Of a stretch of 64,000 nt of DNA, positions 45,251 to 55,753 are shown in pieces. The DNA comes from Tenebrio molitor (taxonomy: Eukaryota > Arthropoda > Insecta > Coleoptera > Tenebrionidae), in the NCBI RefSeq assembly GCF_963966145.1, contig NC_091048.1, forward strand, positions 16,182,001-16,246,000. The letters are read 5' to 3'. A program made the translations under genes and the position numbers. The notes beneath the pieces were generated by a model. The model made no database searches. It was not told where the DNA came from and was given only the letters and a program-made list of their open reading frames with translations. Position 1 is the stretch's first letter. Each line of letters begins with the position of its first letter.

Positions 45251-47714
45251 TAGTGGTGTAACGATAGACAAAAATACGGCGTTATTTCGGAACCGGTAGC
45301 AAGAGTTCCGATTGTAATAATTTATTTTTTTTTATGTCATGAATACAAAATACTAAAACCTTTATAGGTTAAAAATTGACGCTCATAGTGGGAAATACAC
45401 TCACCGGCACAAAAAGCGACTCATTATGATTTCTTTAATAAATAATCTTGAAATTATATTTGTGCTTATTTTTTTTTTTTTTATAATAGTTAAATTGGGA
45501 TATTTTCAAAGATCGGGAGTGCTATGGTCACCATGGCAACCGAATTGTTTTGTTTAAATAAATTATTGAAAAGTTTGCGCTACTTCCATGTTGTGTTTTT
45601 GTCGGTTGTTTTACGTGTTAAAATTTTTAATTTGTCAATACGAGATACTAATTCAAAATACTGTTCAAATTTTGACAATTTTCTATAACATAAATTTTTT
45701 TTCTAAAAAATAGCTTTTATCATTTTTCATTAAAATCTATTTCCTGTGTTTAATGTTTTGTTTGTCGGATATTCTTTGGCAAAGAATAACTTAAATAGCA
45801 CCTACCAATACAACATGATACCAAAAAAAAAATTCTAAGACAATGAATTACTTAAAATTCAAAGTGAGCAGAACTCTTCAATCGATCATTGTGACAGGTA
45901 TTGGTAAAAAATATACAAGAGATGCTGAAAGTAAACATTTATTAAGAGTGTATTATAAAAATTAAATATTTTCCCCGGTTTCATCCTCTTCTATGTCATT
46001 TTCATCTAAAATTGTTGATGGTGGGCAATTACAGTGGCCTATTTTTGAACACGTTGTTTTTCAGGAATGGAAAAACAAAATAATCAAGGTACAGTTGGGA
46101 GTAAAAAAAAACGCACATCAAAATTGTGACATTTTCAAAAATTCAATATAATCCATTCTTTATTGTCAAGTTTATGACAACTGGAACATTTGAAGAATTG
46201 ATCAGATGTAAAGTCCTCGTCGAAAAATAGTCAATTTTGACTTAAATTGTAAATCATTTTACAATAGGAGAGAAAATCGTCTTATAACTACCATAAATAA
46301 TATAAGGACCATAAATAATTCCATAAATAAATAGGGACTGTTACTTTACCTGATGTTTGCTCTTCCTTGAGTCGGCACTGCACAACAAAGGGGCAATAAA
46401 GTTAGAGGGTATTATGGTAGTTATAAGACGGTTTGCTGACCTATTGTAAAATGATTTACAATTTAAGTCAAAATTGACTATTTCTAGACGAGGACTTTAC
46501 CTACTACCTTGTCAAAAATAAATTACTCCCTATCTTTCGAACTTTTAGAGAAATAACGTTTTTCATGTTGTGTAACTAGAATTTTCAGAAGTAATTTTGA
46601 ATGCCTAAGGTTGGTTACTATGAATTGAGGGATTAAGTTCAATTAAATGTGCCGACAGACACCAAAATTGATTGTGAAACGAAAAATCATCTATCACTTA
46701 GCGAGGCATTAGTCATTAATTTGCAACTGTGACAAGGAATTAGCCACAGCCTTACATTTTTGAGATATTTTTTGTCTGCCACCAGAAACCACATAGCCCC
46801 CAACCTAACCAAATTTATGGCAACCTAGTATCGAATATCCCTAAATCCTAAAGAGTTATTTATTTTTGACACGATTGTAGCACAGTTATTAACTAAACTG
46901 TCACAATCAGTCTAAATAAGTTTAAATGTAGGAAGGGCGGTTTCACACTTATGACTGTTATGTCAAAAAATATGTCTGGTTTTCTTTACTCTCCACTGTA
47001 AGTGCCTTGAAAGTCCGGAAACTTTTGTATTGTTGAAATTCCTCGAAAACTAGAGGTGTTGAATAGGACGATCGCCGTTTCTGAAGTAACACTGCACAAT
47101 GAAAATGTTTTGCTATGAAGTGAACATATTGCAATAGCAATTAATAGTCAATAATTAATAATGACAGTTCTCCATTGTAATGACATCTGATGACATTTGA
47201 ATTACATTTTTACGTGTTGCCAACTGAAGTGTATTACTCACGGACCTCTGGATTTTTTTTATTTTCGATCGCATGGTATTACTGAACACTTTTTTGTCAA
47301 AAACCATTAAAAATAATTATATATTTTCTTCAAAAAATGCTAACTATGCGACTCTAGAAGACAAACTGAACGTGTTTCTATCTGAGCCGGTCAACACCGG
47401 ACTACCGAACATCTGCCTATTGTTCTTCTTTTTCCACATACAATTAATTCCAAACAAGTTTCAGTATAACAATATACTCTTCCCAAAGTCATTCTATATT
47501 GTTCTCTAGTATTTTTCTTGCGAAAATAACGATTTCTAACTGGAAAATTTCAGTTCTTATAAATAAACAATAAATTAATGAAACAAACAATGAGCGGCAA
47601 ATTTTAACCTATAAAGGTTTTACTATATTTTATTTATAACACATTAAAAAAATTTCGTTCAAATCCGAGCTCTTGCTACCGGTTCCGAAATAAAAACCTA
47701 ACGTTACTCCACTA
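45251..47714. mobile_element. 2.46 kb element with long terminal inverted repeats
   Basis: TAGTGGTGTAACGATAG at the left and the inverse of TAGTGGAGTAACGTTAG at the right. Both continue through TATTTCGGAACCGGTAGCAA GAG and on to CCTTTATAGGTTAAAA(T)TT, so the arms span about 130 bp. GAT lies immediately outside both ends (45248-45250 and 47715-47717), a possible 3 bp target duplication. The interior holds a nested foldback (46208-46500). I found no recognisable transposase, so it is a non-autonomous or gutted copy. Confidence 0.78.
46208..46500. mobile_element. 293 bp foldback nested in the 2.46 kb element
   Basis: GTAAAGTCCTCGTCGAAAAA TAGTCAATTTTGACTTAAATTGTAAATCATTTTACAATAGG pairs with its inverse at the right. 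Arms are about 88 bp with few mismatches. No target duplication clear. The TGTAAATCATTTTA tract also resembles the 32018 MITE terminus. Confidence 0.88.
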
Positions 47715-48162
47715 GATGCCAAGGAAAAGCTACGCAACTCTTTCCTGAACAGCACCCACTGGCAGAAGCGGACTATTATAATCTCGTTCCCGTGTAAAAT
47801 ACATTAACAAATTTCTTATTAGCGTGTAAGATCATTGATCTTACGTGGCATTGCCGAAACAAAATCTAGAAAGAAAGAAAGACAGTCCAAACCTAGTTGT
47901 TTAAGTTGTTTTAGTGAAATCTCGTCGAGGTTATGATTAAATTACCTTTTGGAAGGCAGAACATCCAAACATTTATTTATTAAAAAAAAAAACCTAAAAA
48001 CGTTAACGCACAAGTAACTCAACAAATTAATTGTCAAAGGAATTGTTCAGTGTTTTCCTTCGACTGCTAGACAATGTCCAAAGCGATCTTAAAAATTTCT
48101 TCGCGTGTTTTGTAAATGTCGCACTGTAATGGAATTGCTTACTTCAGTTATTCTTGCCCCCT
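47715..48162. other. AT-rich sequence
   Basis: Nothing recognised. Confidence 0.4.
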
Positions 48163-48750
48163 CTTATGCGTTTTTTTAACTGTTGCCATAGGGAATTGCA
48201 TGGTACAAATTATATCCTCTGTTGACTTATGATCCACTGCAGATTTGGTTGGTGTTAGTTTTTTTTTTTGTAATAAATTATTAGTAAGACTACCTAATGC
48301 ATACTGTTAGAACAACGACAAGCAGTTTTATTTTACTAATTTTACTCTTCAAAGTTGAAATTAATGAACGTAAATACTTTGACAAAAAACGTAGTAGGCG
48401 ATATAGGAACAAAAATTAAGTTTTTAATTTATTATTTATTTTAATCGTAATTTTTTAAATAAAAGTGATAAAAGTCAAAAGTGGAGATGGGCAGGTGCTC
48501 GTTGAGCCGACAGGGCCGCTATTCTGGCGACCGCTCCACATACTATTATTCCGGCGCGCTAGAAAATATTTTTTTCACAACTTTTTCGACAGTGTAGAAT
48601 ATTGAATTGTAGTCTCTCCGATAGTTTAAAAAATCTTCCAACTTTGTTCTAAAAATGGTTTGAATATTTTCATCAGAATAAAAGTTAACAGGGGGTATAA
48701 ATTTTACCATGCAATTCCCTATGGCAACAGTTAAAAAAAATGCACGTATA
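48163..48750. mobile_element. 588 bp foldback element
   Basis: TTAACTGTTGCCATAGGGAA TTGCATGGTA at the left and its exact inverse at the right lie within arms of about 67 bp. The interior includes a GC-rich patch at 48484-48548. A minus-strand frame (48546-48761) reads into the right arm; its inner half (IFRTKLEDFLNYRRDYNSIF) looks protein-like but I recognise no family. Confidence 0.78.
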
Positions 48751-48954
48751 ATCTGTTTCAAAATAAAAAATCCACCACCTGTTGAATTATGTTGGCCGAA
48801 AAAAATAAAACCCTAGAAACAGATTATATGTAAAATATTTCTAGAAAATATTTATTGCTAAAATGAAATAAATAAAACTATTCATTTGTTTCTAACGAGT
48901 AGTTTTAATAAAAATGGGTTTATTATTTATTACATATGCTTTGGGTTTTAAACT

Positions 48955-49157
48955 CGGTACAGGTTGCAAAGACACACTTGTCATTTGCAACAGCACTTTT
49001 ATGGCATTAGTCATTTGAAATTATTTTAAAACTGTACTTATATGGAAAATATTCAACCCAAACTATGATTTTCTGGTCCCTTTGTGCTTTTATTTGGTTC
49101 AGAAATATGAAAAAAATGCTGTTGCAAATGACAAGTGTGTCTTTGCAACCTGTACCG
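48955..49157. mobile_element. 203 bp palindromic MITE, GGTACAGGTTGCAAAGACAC
   Basis: CGGTACAGGTTGCAAAGACA CACTTGTCATTTGCAACAGCA at the left and its perfect inverse at the right (about 41 bp). The near-identity of the arms suggests it is young. Confidence 0.92.
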
Positions 49158-49445
49158 ATATTATGTCAGAAGGACAATGTTGAACAAGACATAGTATGTG
49201 TATTATAAATACCCATGTAGAATGAAAAATACTAAAGTCGGGCCAACCAACAGATATAGTAATAAAACCGCCCCCTGGTGCCCGCGTATTTTAAATAGCA
49301 GCTTCCAATTATTGGCTTATTCAAAACGTGCGCAGATTTTTTAAAGCCTGATGTACAGCTAATTTCAAAATTATAGAGTACACCTAATTTTCTACAGTGT
49401 AAAATGCACTTATATTTTTTGTCAGTGTCAATTTTGACAAACAAA

Positions 49446-49565
49446 ATGCCTAATCTAACCGAATACGCGAAAATGGTCATTCTTTCCAAATTGGAACAAA
49501 GGTGGTCGATCCGGAGGGTAGCCCAATATTATAACATCCCGAAAAGCACCGTGTCGAGACGATAA
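49446..49565 (+). pseudogene. Transposase helix-turn-helix fragment
   Basis: A 39-codon frame begins MPNLTEYAKMVILSKLEQRW and continues SIRRVAQYYNIPKSTVSRR before TAA. The second part is a classic helix-turn-helix: a short helix (SIRRVAQYYN), a turn (IP) and a recognition helix (KSTVSRR), as at the N-terminus of Tc1/mariner and pogo transposases. No catalytic domain follows, and I saw no TIRs around it. It has an intact start and no internal stops, but 39 codons is too short for a working transposase. Confidence 0.7.
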
Positions 49566-50410
49566 AACAAACAATATTATGGTGCTCTAAAATATCAGTG
49601 ACATTTATGTTGTCAAACTTACCTAACCTATAAAATAATGACGTCCACATTTCAAAGAGGCATCTTCACATGTGGAAAAAATTGTAATAAATCGACTTCT
49701 TGATTTTTGAGGTGTACTCGATAATTTTAAAATTAACTTTACATCCACAAAAATTATTTGACAGCATTTCATTAGCTTTCACCTCGCTTCGGGAGTTTGA
49801 CCACGTGTTCATATTTGGAGAAGATGTGCACGTCAACAAATGCAACATTTTTCTCAGTCTATCAACTATATCACATTTTTGTAGCAATGACAAATGGCAA
49901 AGAACCTGCTTCATTGTGAAACAGACTTCGGCGTATATCGTTGTGGGCAACTAGGCCACATTTTTGTAAAAAATCCCGAAACTTGCCCACATTTTGGCGC
50001 ATACGGTTTTTGCATATCTGCTCCCGGAATTTCGCAACCACCCCTTACTTTTTTTTCAAATGGAAGGGTATGCCAAATAACACCTCATTTGAAAGACTAC
50101 TTCGCAAAGAATACAACGGTCTATTTGTTTCGTGAATATTTTCAAAGCCTACGTGCTAAAAAATAAAAACCAATTTTATAAGTTGAATACCGTTTGTTTC
50201 TTAGTATATTGCAAATCGATAGTAACATGCATCTCTTACGTTGAATCGAGGAAGAGTTTGAAAAATCGAGACGAAGTTGTTTCTTTTATGTTCTGTTATG
50301 GGTATAGCACTTACTAACCGTACTAACCTCAGTAGATATCGGTGTCGTTATTTACTTACAGCATTAAGGCTGTACGTTCAACTTTCAAATTGTGTCAACA
50401 ACAATAGCTA
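49566..50410. other. Sequence with overlapping short frames, no assignment
   Basis: Frames on both strands between 49666 and 50166 (up to 94 codons) are Cys-containing but match no domain I know. The interval 49676-50165 could be decayed coding DNA of a transposon (it follows the HTH fragment); this is not demonstrated. Confidence 0.3.
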
Positions 50411-50561
50411 TACAGGGTATATCAAAACTGGCGGACCAAAATAATATGGTGAAATCATCATCTTCTGGGAATAATAGGAAAAATATTTTTAAAAATCCAT
50501 CCGCATTGGATTTTAAAATAAGAACGTTTTTAATTGACCAATCGCGTGTAGATATATAATT

Positions 50562-51394
50562 TTTCTAACACTAATATCTTATACTGTTTCCATCGTGCAT
50601 TTGAGCTCACACCTTATGTTTCCCATAAAATACGCTTTTCTCTATAAGACACGTCGTCAATAGCAACGTATCTTATCGAGTCATAAAATACGCTCACACA
50701 TATTATTCAAGTAACATTTTATTCATCATTTTTACAGTAATTATCACAAAAGTGAAAAGTACAATTATTGAATTGGAACTGCCACATTAGCTTCGTGCTC
50801 TTGTTCCTAACATCTTCTTTAACTTCTGCTGTTTCATCCAATGCAAGTGCCCGGCCATCGAAAACTGGAAATCTTTACATTTTCTTCAAATAATTCTTGC
50901 CGTAGTGTGAATTAACTTTTAATGAGGTTCTACACACTTACCCCATATCAAGAAAAGCCAAAATGACATCTTCCGTTACCTCCGTGATGCTTTTTTTTAT
51001 TGTTCCGGCCTTGAAACGAAACATACACCGTTTCGTATGCACTTTTAGACTTCATTGGTAACAAATTGCCTCTCTTTTCTTATTTCTGCTGGAACGTTTT
51101 GGCACATTTCACGATGAAAATTGTTTTTTTCCAAATTTGTTGATATTATTACCATCGTACCCACGGCAACCTCCGCATTTTATGTCTTGTTATGCGCCTG
51201 GAATAATTTCTGAATTTATTAAAATTTCTGATAAGATGTTAGTGTTAGAAAAAATCTTGAAGACAACGCGTATTTTATAGTTTAAAAATCTCGATCTATT
51301 AAATCCTCGCTCCCTGCGGTCGCTCTGATTTAAACTACGATCTCGATTTTTAAATAGTCTATAAAACACTTGTTGTCTTAATAGCTATATAATT
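50562..51394. mobile_element. Insertion within MITE M2 with 9 bp flanking duplication
   Basis: TATATAATT occurs at 50553-50561, immediately before the insert, and again at 51386-51394 as its far flank. The uninterrupted relative at 55754-56401 lacks the insert. Inside is an inverted pair CTAACACTAATATCTTAT (50567) and ATAAGATGTTAGTGTTAG (about 51231), with a hairpin outside it at 51259-51379. An 8-9 bp duplication is compatible with hAT- or P-type elements, but the tips do not clearly match each other. Confidence 0.65.
51259..51379. repeat. Hairpin repeat with GC-rich loop
   Basis: AAGACAACGCGTATTTTATA GTTTAAAAATCTCGATC pairs with GATCTCGATTTTTAAATAGTCTATAAAACACTTGTTGTCTT. The loop reads CTCGCTCCCTGCGGTCGCTC. 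It lies inside the insertion at 50562-51394. Confidence 0.8.
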
Positions 51395-51520
51395 ACCTTA
51401 AAAAATGATATTAGTAACTATCGAAACAAATTTGATTGTTGCAAACATAATAATTAAATATTATGTCATAATAAATTATTTCTGACAATTACAAAAGTTT
51501 TTATGTCAAATACTATAAAA

Positions 51521-52279
51521 ATTTTGAAAAACATGAATTAATTGTAATGGAGTAATCTCTTGCCAACTGCGGAAGAAAGGTTCCTGAAAAACTAATCCAT
51601 AATCTAGACTCGACAACTCTTCAGTAGGACGGGAGTTGTGCTTCCATTCCATACCACTTGAATAATTAAAATTTTGCCCAATTTATTGATCAGTCATCAT
51701 TGATATGTCATCATTTTGGACATTTAACAAAAAAATTCCATTGATTTGGTAACCATTGCTTTACTGTGAAAAGGTAGTGTTAAATAAATTATTGTTATAC
51801 CGCATATAGCTGCATTTAAATCTTAATAAACACAAATACAAAATCTTTACGATAAATTTCATATCATTTACCTACATTTAGAATGTTTTAATCATAATCT
51901 ACCCATACGTAATAAAAATGAAAGAAAACGGTTAGAAGCGAGTGTGGATTAAAAATTATAGGAATCTTTTATAAGAAAATATGAATCAATTCTAGTCGGT
52001 TGTAGTGCGCAGCAAATCGTTTTTTATGTTTGTTTATGCATTGGCCAGTACGAAAGCTATTCTTACATCCTATTTTGCCCTGCGTGGCATTTTTTTTTTA
52101 TCACACATTGATCGTTACGTCAAGCTTAGAACGATTCATTTTACAATCCCTGCAACGAGACATCTCTTTCAAGACGAGGAACGTCTGAAAACACCCTTTT
52201 AAAAGCCTACCGATATCCTTCAAACGGTCCTGCTTTAAATACACAAATCGGTTTGTATATCTCATGTGGGTAAGTACAC
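51521..52279. other. AT-rich sequence
   Basis: Nothing recognised. Confidence 0.4.
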
Positions 52280-53020
52280 ACAATTGACTCAACGTAGGTC
52301 TCGATCTGCGATAACGTTATCAATAAAGTCGTAACGAGCTCGGCGATAAGGGGCCATTGGAAAAATATAAAAACGAAACCGTCCGATCACGCTAATTTTA
52401 CCAGAAACATCATCAGAAAAGCGTCGACCGTGCTTCTTGTATGTGTGTCTGTGTCGTGTCGTTCTGTGTACGTCCTTTGTGTTGTATTGTCCTTCGTGCA
52501 TGTGTGTCCGTTGTCCTTATCCGTCTAGACCAGCAGTTGACTTTCTTAACTTGCCATTTAGGCCTTCAGATAAAAAGTTAGCCACCGATTCCCGGTAAGA
52601 CTCCTTCTGCTTTCGTTTTTATCTCAACCGGCGCCCACTAACACGTGGTTATTTTTAGAAGGGACGCGTCGCGATGCCGTTACTAAGCAACCCGACTTCT
52701 AACCTGCAGCTTATGAAACCTGTTACATTGTTTACTTTTGTGTGGCGACGCCGGAATGATATATCGGGATTTTATATTGGCTCCCCGGGCCTTTGTTTGA
52801 CGTTTCTGCAAGTTTCCTTTGTCAGACAACGTGTGTGTGTATGTGTACCTTCCACGTTTCGATATTAATTAGTTTACTGAAACCTAATAGCGATAACGAA
52901 ATAAACGGAGGGCTTCTATACTTAATTGACCCCAGAGTCGTCGTTAAAACGTTCCACCTCACGTGCTACTTCTCCAATCAGCCGCAATCAGAGGCGCAGC
53001 GAACTGTAATTGATTGAAGG
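52280..53020. other. GC-richer unique island, possible regulatory or untranslated DNA
   Basis: Roughly 45 percent G+C, clearly above both flanks, with CpG present and no inverted repeats or transposon tips. It includes a pyrimidine/GT-rich tract (52438-52520, GTATGTGTGTCTGTGTCGTG) and CGGCGCCCACTAACACGTGG. Open frames on both strands (52101-52501, 52674-53017) lack domains. A host promoter, 5' non-coding exon or enhancer is possible; this is inference from composition alone. Confidence 0.3.
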
Positions 53021-53324
53021 GACTCCTAGCAATTTCTTAGATAATAGCCAAAAGAACGTCATTTGTTTACGCAATGCTATAATTCATCACAAAAACGCCC
53101 CAGGACAAAGTACGTTTTGCATACAATTTTTGGTTTCTACTTTTCTCTTTACTTCATTATGGTAATCTTAGAACAATTTTATTTATTTTGTCGCACCAAA
53201 ACAAGAAAATTCTATTTCTAAAAATGGTTTCAAGTCGTGGTTATGATGAAATTATAACTAAATACTAAAGAACGGTCAAAAATATGTCTGACATTATAAC
53301 GAAATGTTGTTTTTGTGACGTAAA

Positions 53325-53878
53325 ATCAACCCGAGTTATAAAGTTTTAAATTTCACTAATCCCAGAAGTTCGTCCTTAGGTATTACTAAAAAATCGGGCA
53401 GGTTGCTAGACAGCAAATAATAAAAATAAAAAAAATTGTTTCACAGTCTAGGACTGGCTTACAAATCTATGAGGGGCATGATGACCAACTAAATAGACCG
53501 GGACCAATGGCTTAACGTGACTTCCGAATCACGAGATAGAATAGAGCCTTTTTAAATTTCGCCCTGGGTCGGAATCGACCCCGCGACCCTCGCGTCCCTG
53601 AGCCAAAACGGACTCCCTTAGGCTATATTCTGCCTTATTATAAATTAATATCGCAACAATCAGCGAAAAGTTTACTTGCAATTTTGACTTCGAAACCCCG
53701 GCAACGCAAAAATTCGGTCATTCTACCTTGATGGTACTCAACTCTGATTGGTCAAGTTAAGGATGTCTTTTCTCGATTATCGCTTGAGATAGGACTTTTT
53801 TTCTTTAAAATTCAGATTATCACATTTACCCAAATACTCCCATTTTTCTCTGGAGAGGTAGTTCTGGGATATTCTGTA
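53325..53878 (-). mobile_element. Internally deleted copy of the 10828 mariner, reversed and split by a SINE
   Basis: On the minus strand the copy starts at 53878 (TACAGAATATCCCAGAACTA) and follows the 5' 190 bp of the 10828 element, including GTCCTATCTCAA...GAGAAAAGACAT...GACCAATCAGAGTTGAG and TTTTGCGTTGCC. After an unrelated block, 53325-53435 matches its 3' subterminal part (TAGCAACC..GATTTTTTAGTAA.. GGGATTAGTGAAATTTAAAACTTTATAACTCGG). The transposase gene is gone and the 3' TIR is missing. TA flanks the surviving tip. Confidence 0.85.
53455..53645 (-). mobile_element. Probable tRNA-derived SINE, minus strand
   Basis: A GC-rich unit between the two mariner pieces. On the minus strand it has GGGTCGATTCC (9 of 11 to a polymerase III B box) in a tRNA-arm-like context (CGCGGGGTCGATTCCGACCC), followed by a core with CACGTTAAGCCATTGGTCCC GG. 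That core looks like the conserved central domain found in widely dispersed invertebrate SINEs, but I cannot name the domain with certainty. No clean tail or target duplication seen; boundaries are approximate. Confidence 0.55.
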
Positions 53879-53881
53879 TAT

Positions 53882-55212
53882 GAAAAATCACCAAATTATT
53901 TTTTGTTCGTGTATTTTAACTTCCGATTGAAAGATAAAAAAATTTAAAAAACACAATTACAAGCACAATTGATTTTAACTGAACTTATCAACAATTTTAC
54001 CTTATCTTGACTATTTAGTGGTACTCGTGGCTCTAGGGCAGTATGTACCAAAATGTGTACATTTATTGAATTTTTGTGTGTTTACGAATGATCGTCTATA
54101 TTCACCACGCCTTTGTTTAAGGTGTCACTGTCCGAGATATTTGCAAAAGGGCAGACGAACCCGTTGAAAGGTTCGTCGGATATTAATTAAATTTCGTTTT
54201 AAAATTTCAGTGCGTAAAGAAACCCAAGCTTTTAGTATAATTAATTAACAAATAATACTTAACGAAAACAATTAATTACTCTTGCCTCACACTTGTGTTT
54301 ATTTTAATGAAAGACGAGTGTCGTTCATTTCTGCCCTTTGATATAATACAAAACTGCGAAACATAATTAAATTTCCTGATTAGATGAAAATTTTAATTTA
54401 GCTGGAGGAGCTCTTGTTTACTCAGGTAATTGAATAATTTTTTAAAAACCGCTTGTCACCAAGGCTGTTTCGACAGGACTGATAAAAATAGTATGCACAA
54501 TTTTTATATCACCAGAGGTGTTGCCAAGTCGAATGGATTCGAAAATAGCGTATTGTTTCGGTTATCTCAACCTTACGTTTAAATTTATTTCATTATTATT
54601 TTCGCTATTTTCACGCTAAAAGTGTTTTGACATATAAGTTGTCACGAGTTTTCGTACAACGGTTAAAAGTGTCATCACATCTATGTGTTTCTTATTTGAA
54701 GGCACGTCAAAACCCCGACGTTTTCCCGTGTTTACTGATGTTATTATAATTGGTGTTTTATTAGATGCGTACAAGTGCGTAACGAGCTTGCATTTCTTGG
54801 AGTTCGTTCAAAAATATGTAGTCAGGCCACATTAAACATATGTCACATCAGATCAACACCTCGTCTGGATGAAAAATAAACAAGAAAGCGACAATTTACA
54901 TGAGTGAACATATCTAATTGACCGTTACGTTACCTCCATTTCTTCGTGTTTGTTCTGTGTGGTTGATTTCACCGCTTAATGACTAAATATTGTAGTTAAC
55001 AAAATACATTTGCAGCGGTGGACGTTTGTGTTTGTTTTTTGTGTTTACTCAACTGAAATTTCAACATGGAAAAAGTTCAACAATTCCACTTTTATAGCAA
55101 CAAATTTTGTTTGTCGCTTTTTTTGGAAATAGCGTAGAACTGAATACGAATAATTAAGTAGTAATCGTTATTTCGGTAAGGGTGTCACAATAATAGTTTA
55201 TTTGATGTGTTT
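53882..55212. other. AT-rich sequence
   Basis: No gene or element recognised. Confidence 0.4.
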
Positions 55213-55318
55213 GTGTGTAAATTGGGCCTTTTTTGGCACGAGTGGGCCATTTTAAAACGCGAGTGAAACGAGCGTTTTAAAGGACCACGAGTGCCAAAAA
55301 AGGCCCAATTTACACACG
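55213..55318. repeat. Hairpin repeat with GC-rich loop, joined to family R1
   Basis: GTGTGTAAATTGGGCCTTTT TTGGCACGAGTGGGCCATTTTAAAACGC pairs with GCGTTTTAAAGGACCACGAG TGCCAAAAAAGGCCCAATTTACACAC; the loop is GAGTGAAACGA. Arms are nearly perfect, about 47 bp. The right arm is continuous with R1 copy 3. Confidence 0.88.
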
Positions 55319-55490
55319 AACCAGTTGAATACAACGTTTTGTTGTTCGACGAGCCCCTTAAAGGCTCCAAATCACTTAAAACCTTTAAAATTAGCTTGAC
55401 GTTTCGTTTTGACAAGTTGTCGAATTTATCAAAATCCGTTCACATAGGAGAAAATTCTCAAATTCTGACAGTGTCGGACAAAAAAAAGTG
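55285..55490 (-). repeat. Dispersed repeat family R1, copy 3
   Basis: Matches copies 1 and 2 from GGACCACGAGTGCCAAAAAA through TTCTGACAGTGTCGGACAAA. Here alone the adjoining hairpin is complete, so this may be the least degraded copy. Confidence 0.82.
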
Positions 55491-55586
55491 AATAGGTATA
55501 TAAAATTTAGTCAAAATGAAACGTCAAATTTATTAGGTCAACTCGATAAAAATTTTCTCGGTGGATTGTCAAGTCGAATACAATTC

Positions 55587-55742
55587 GTGGTCTAATTTTT
55601 TCTTCAAAATTTGTCATTTAAGACATGAGTAGCTTTTGCTCTTGGAAAATTACATTCGTCCCCTTCGTCGATTCGTGCAATTTTCGTTGCAAAAGCTACT
55701 CATGTCTTAAATGACAAATTTTGTTGGAAAAAATTAGACCAC
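55587..55742. repeat. Hairpin repeat, 156 bp
   Basis: GTGGTCTAATTTTTTCTTCA AAATTTGTCATTTAAGACATGAGTAGCTTTTG pairs with CAAAAGCTACTCATGTCTTA AATGACAAATTTTGTTGGAAAAAATTAGACCAC. The loop holds CGTCCCCTTCGTCGATTCGTG. It lies 11 bp left of the next MITE. Confidence 0.9.
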
Positions 55743-55753
55743 TTATTGTATTA

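Larger units (their letters stand above)
50411..51520. mobile_element. MITE family M2, copy 1, split by an insertion and missing its right end
   Basis: It begins TACAGGGTATATCAAAACTG GCGGACCAAAATAATA, preceded by TA. It matches the inverse of 56401 inward for about 150 bp to GACCAATCGCGTGTAGATAT. Similarity resumes after 51386 (TATTAGTAACTATCGAAAC... to ACAATTACAAAAGT) and is then lost. The right terminus corresponding to 55754 is absent. Confidence 0.8.

Noticed and set aside
49666..50166. Cys-containing frames on both strands as a zinc-finger gene
   Set aside because: Cys and His spacing fits no finger type, and both strands are open, so coding strand and function cannot be argued.
55291..55491. 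A plus-strand small protein in repeat R1
   Set aside because: The frame is not open in the other two copies; it is repeat sequence.
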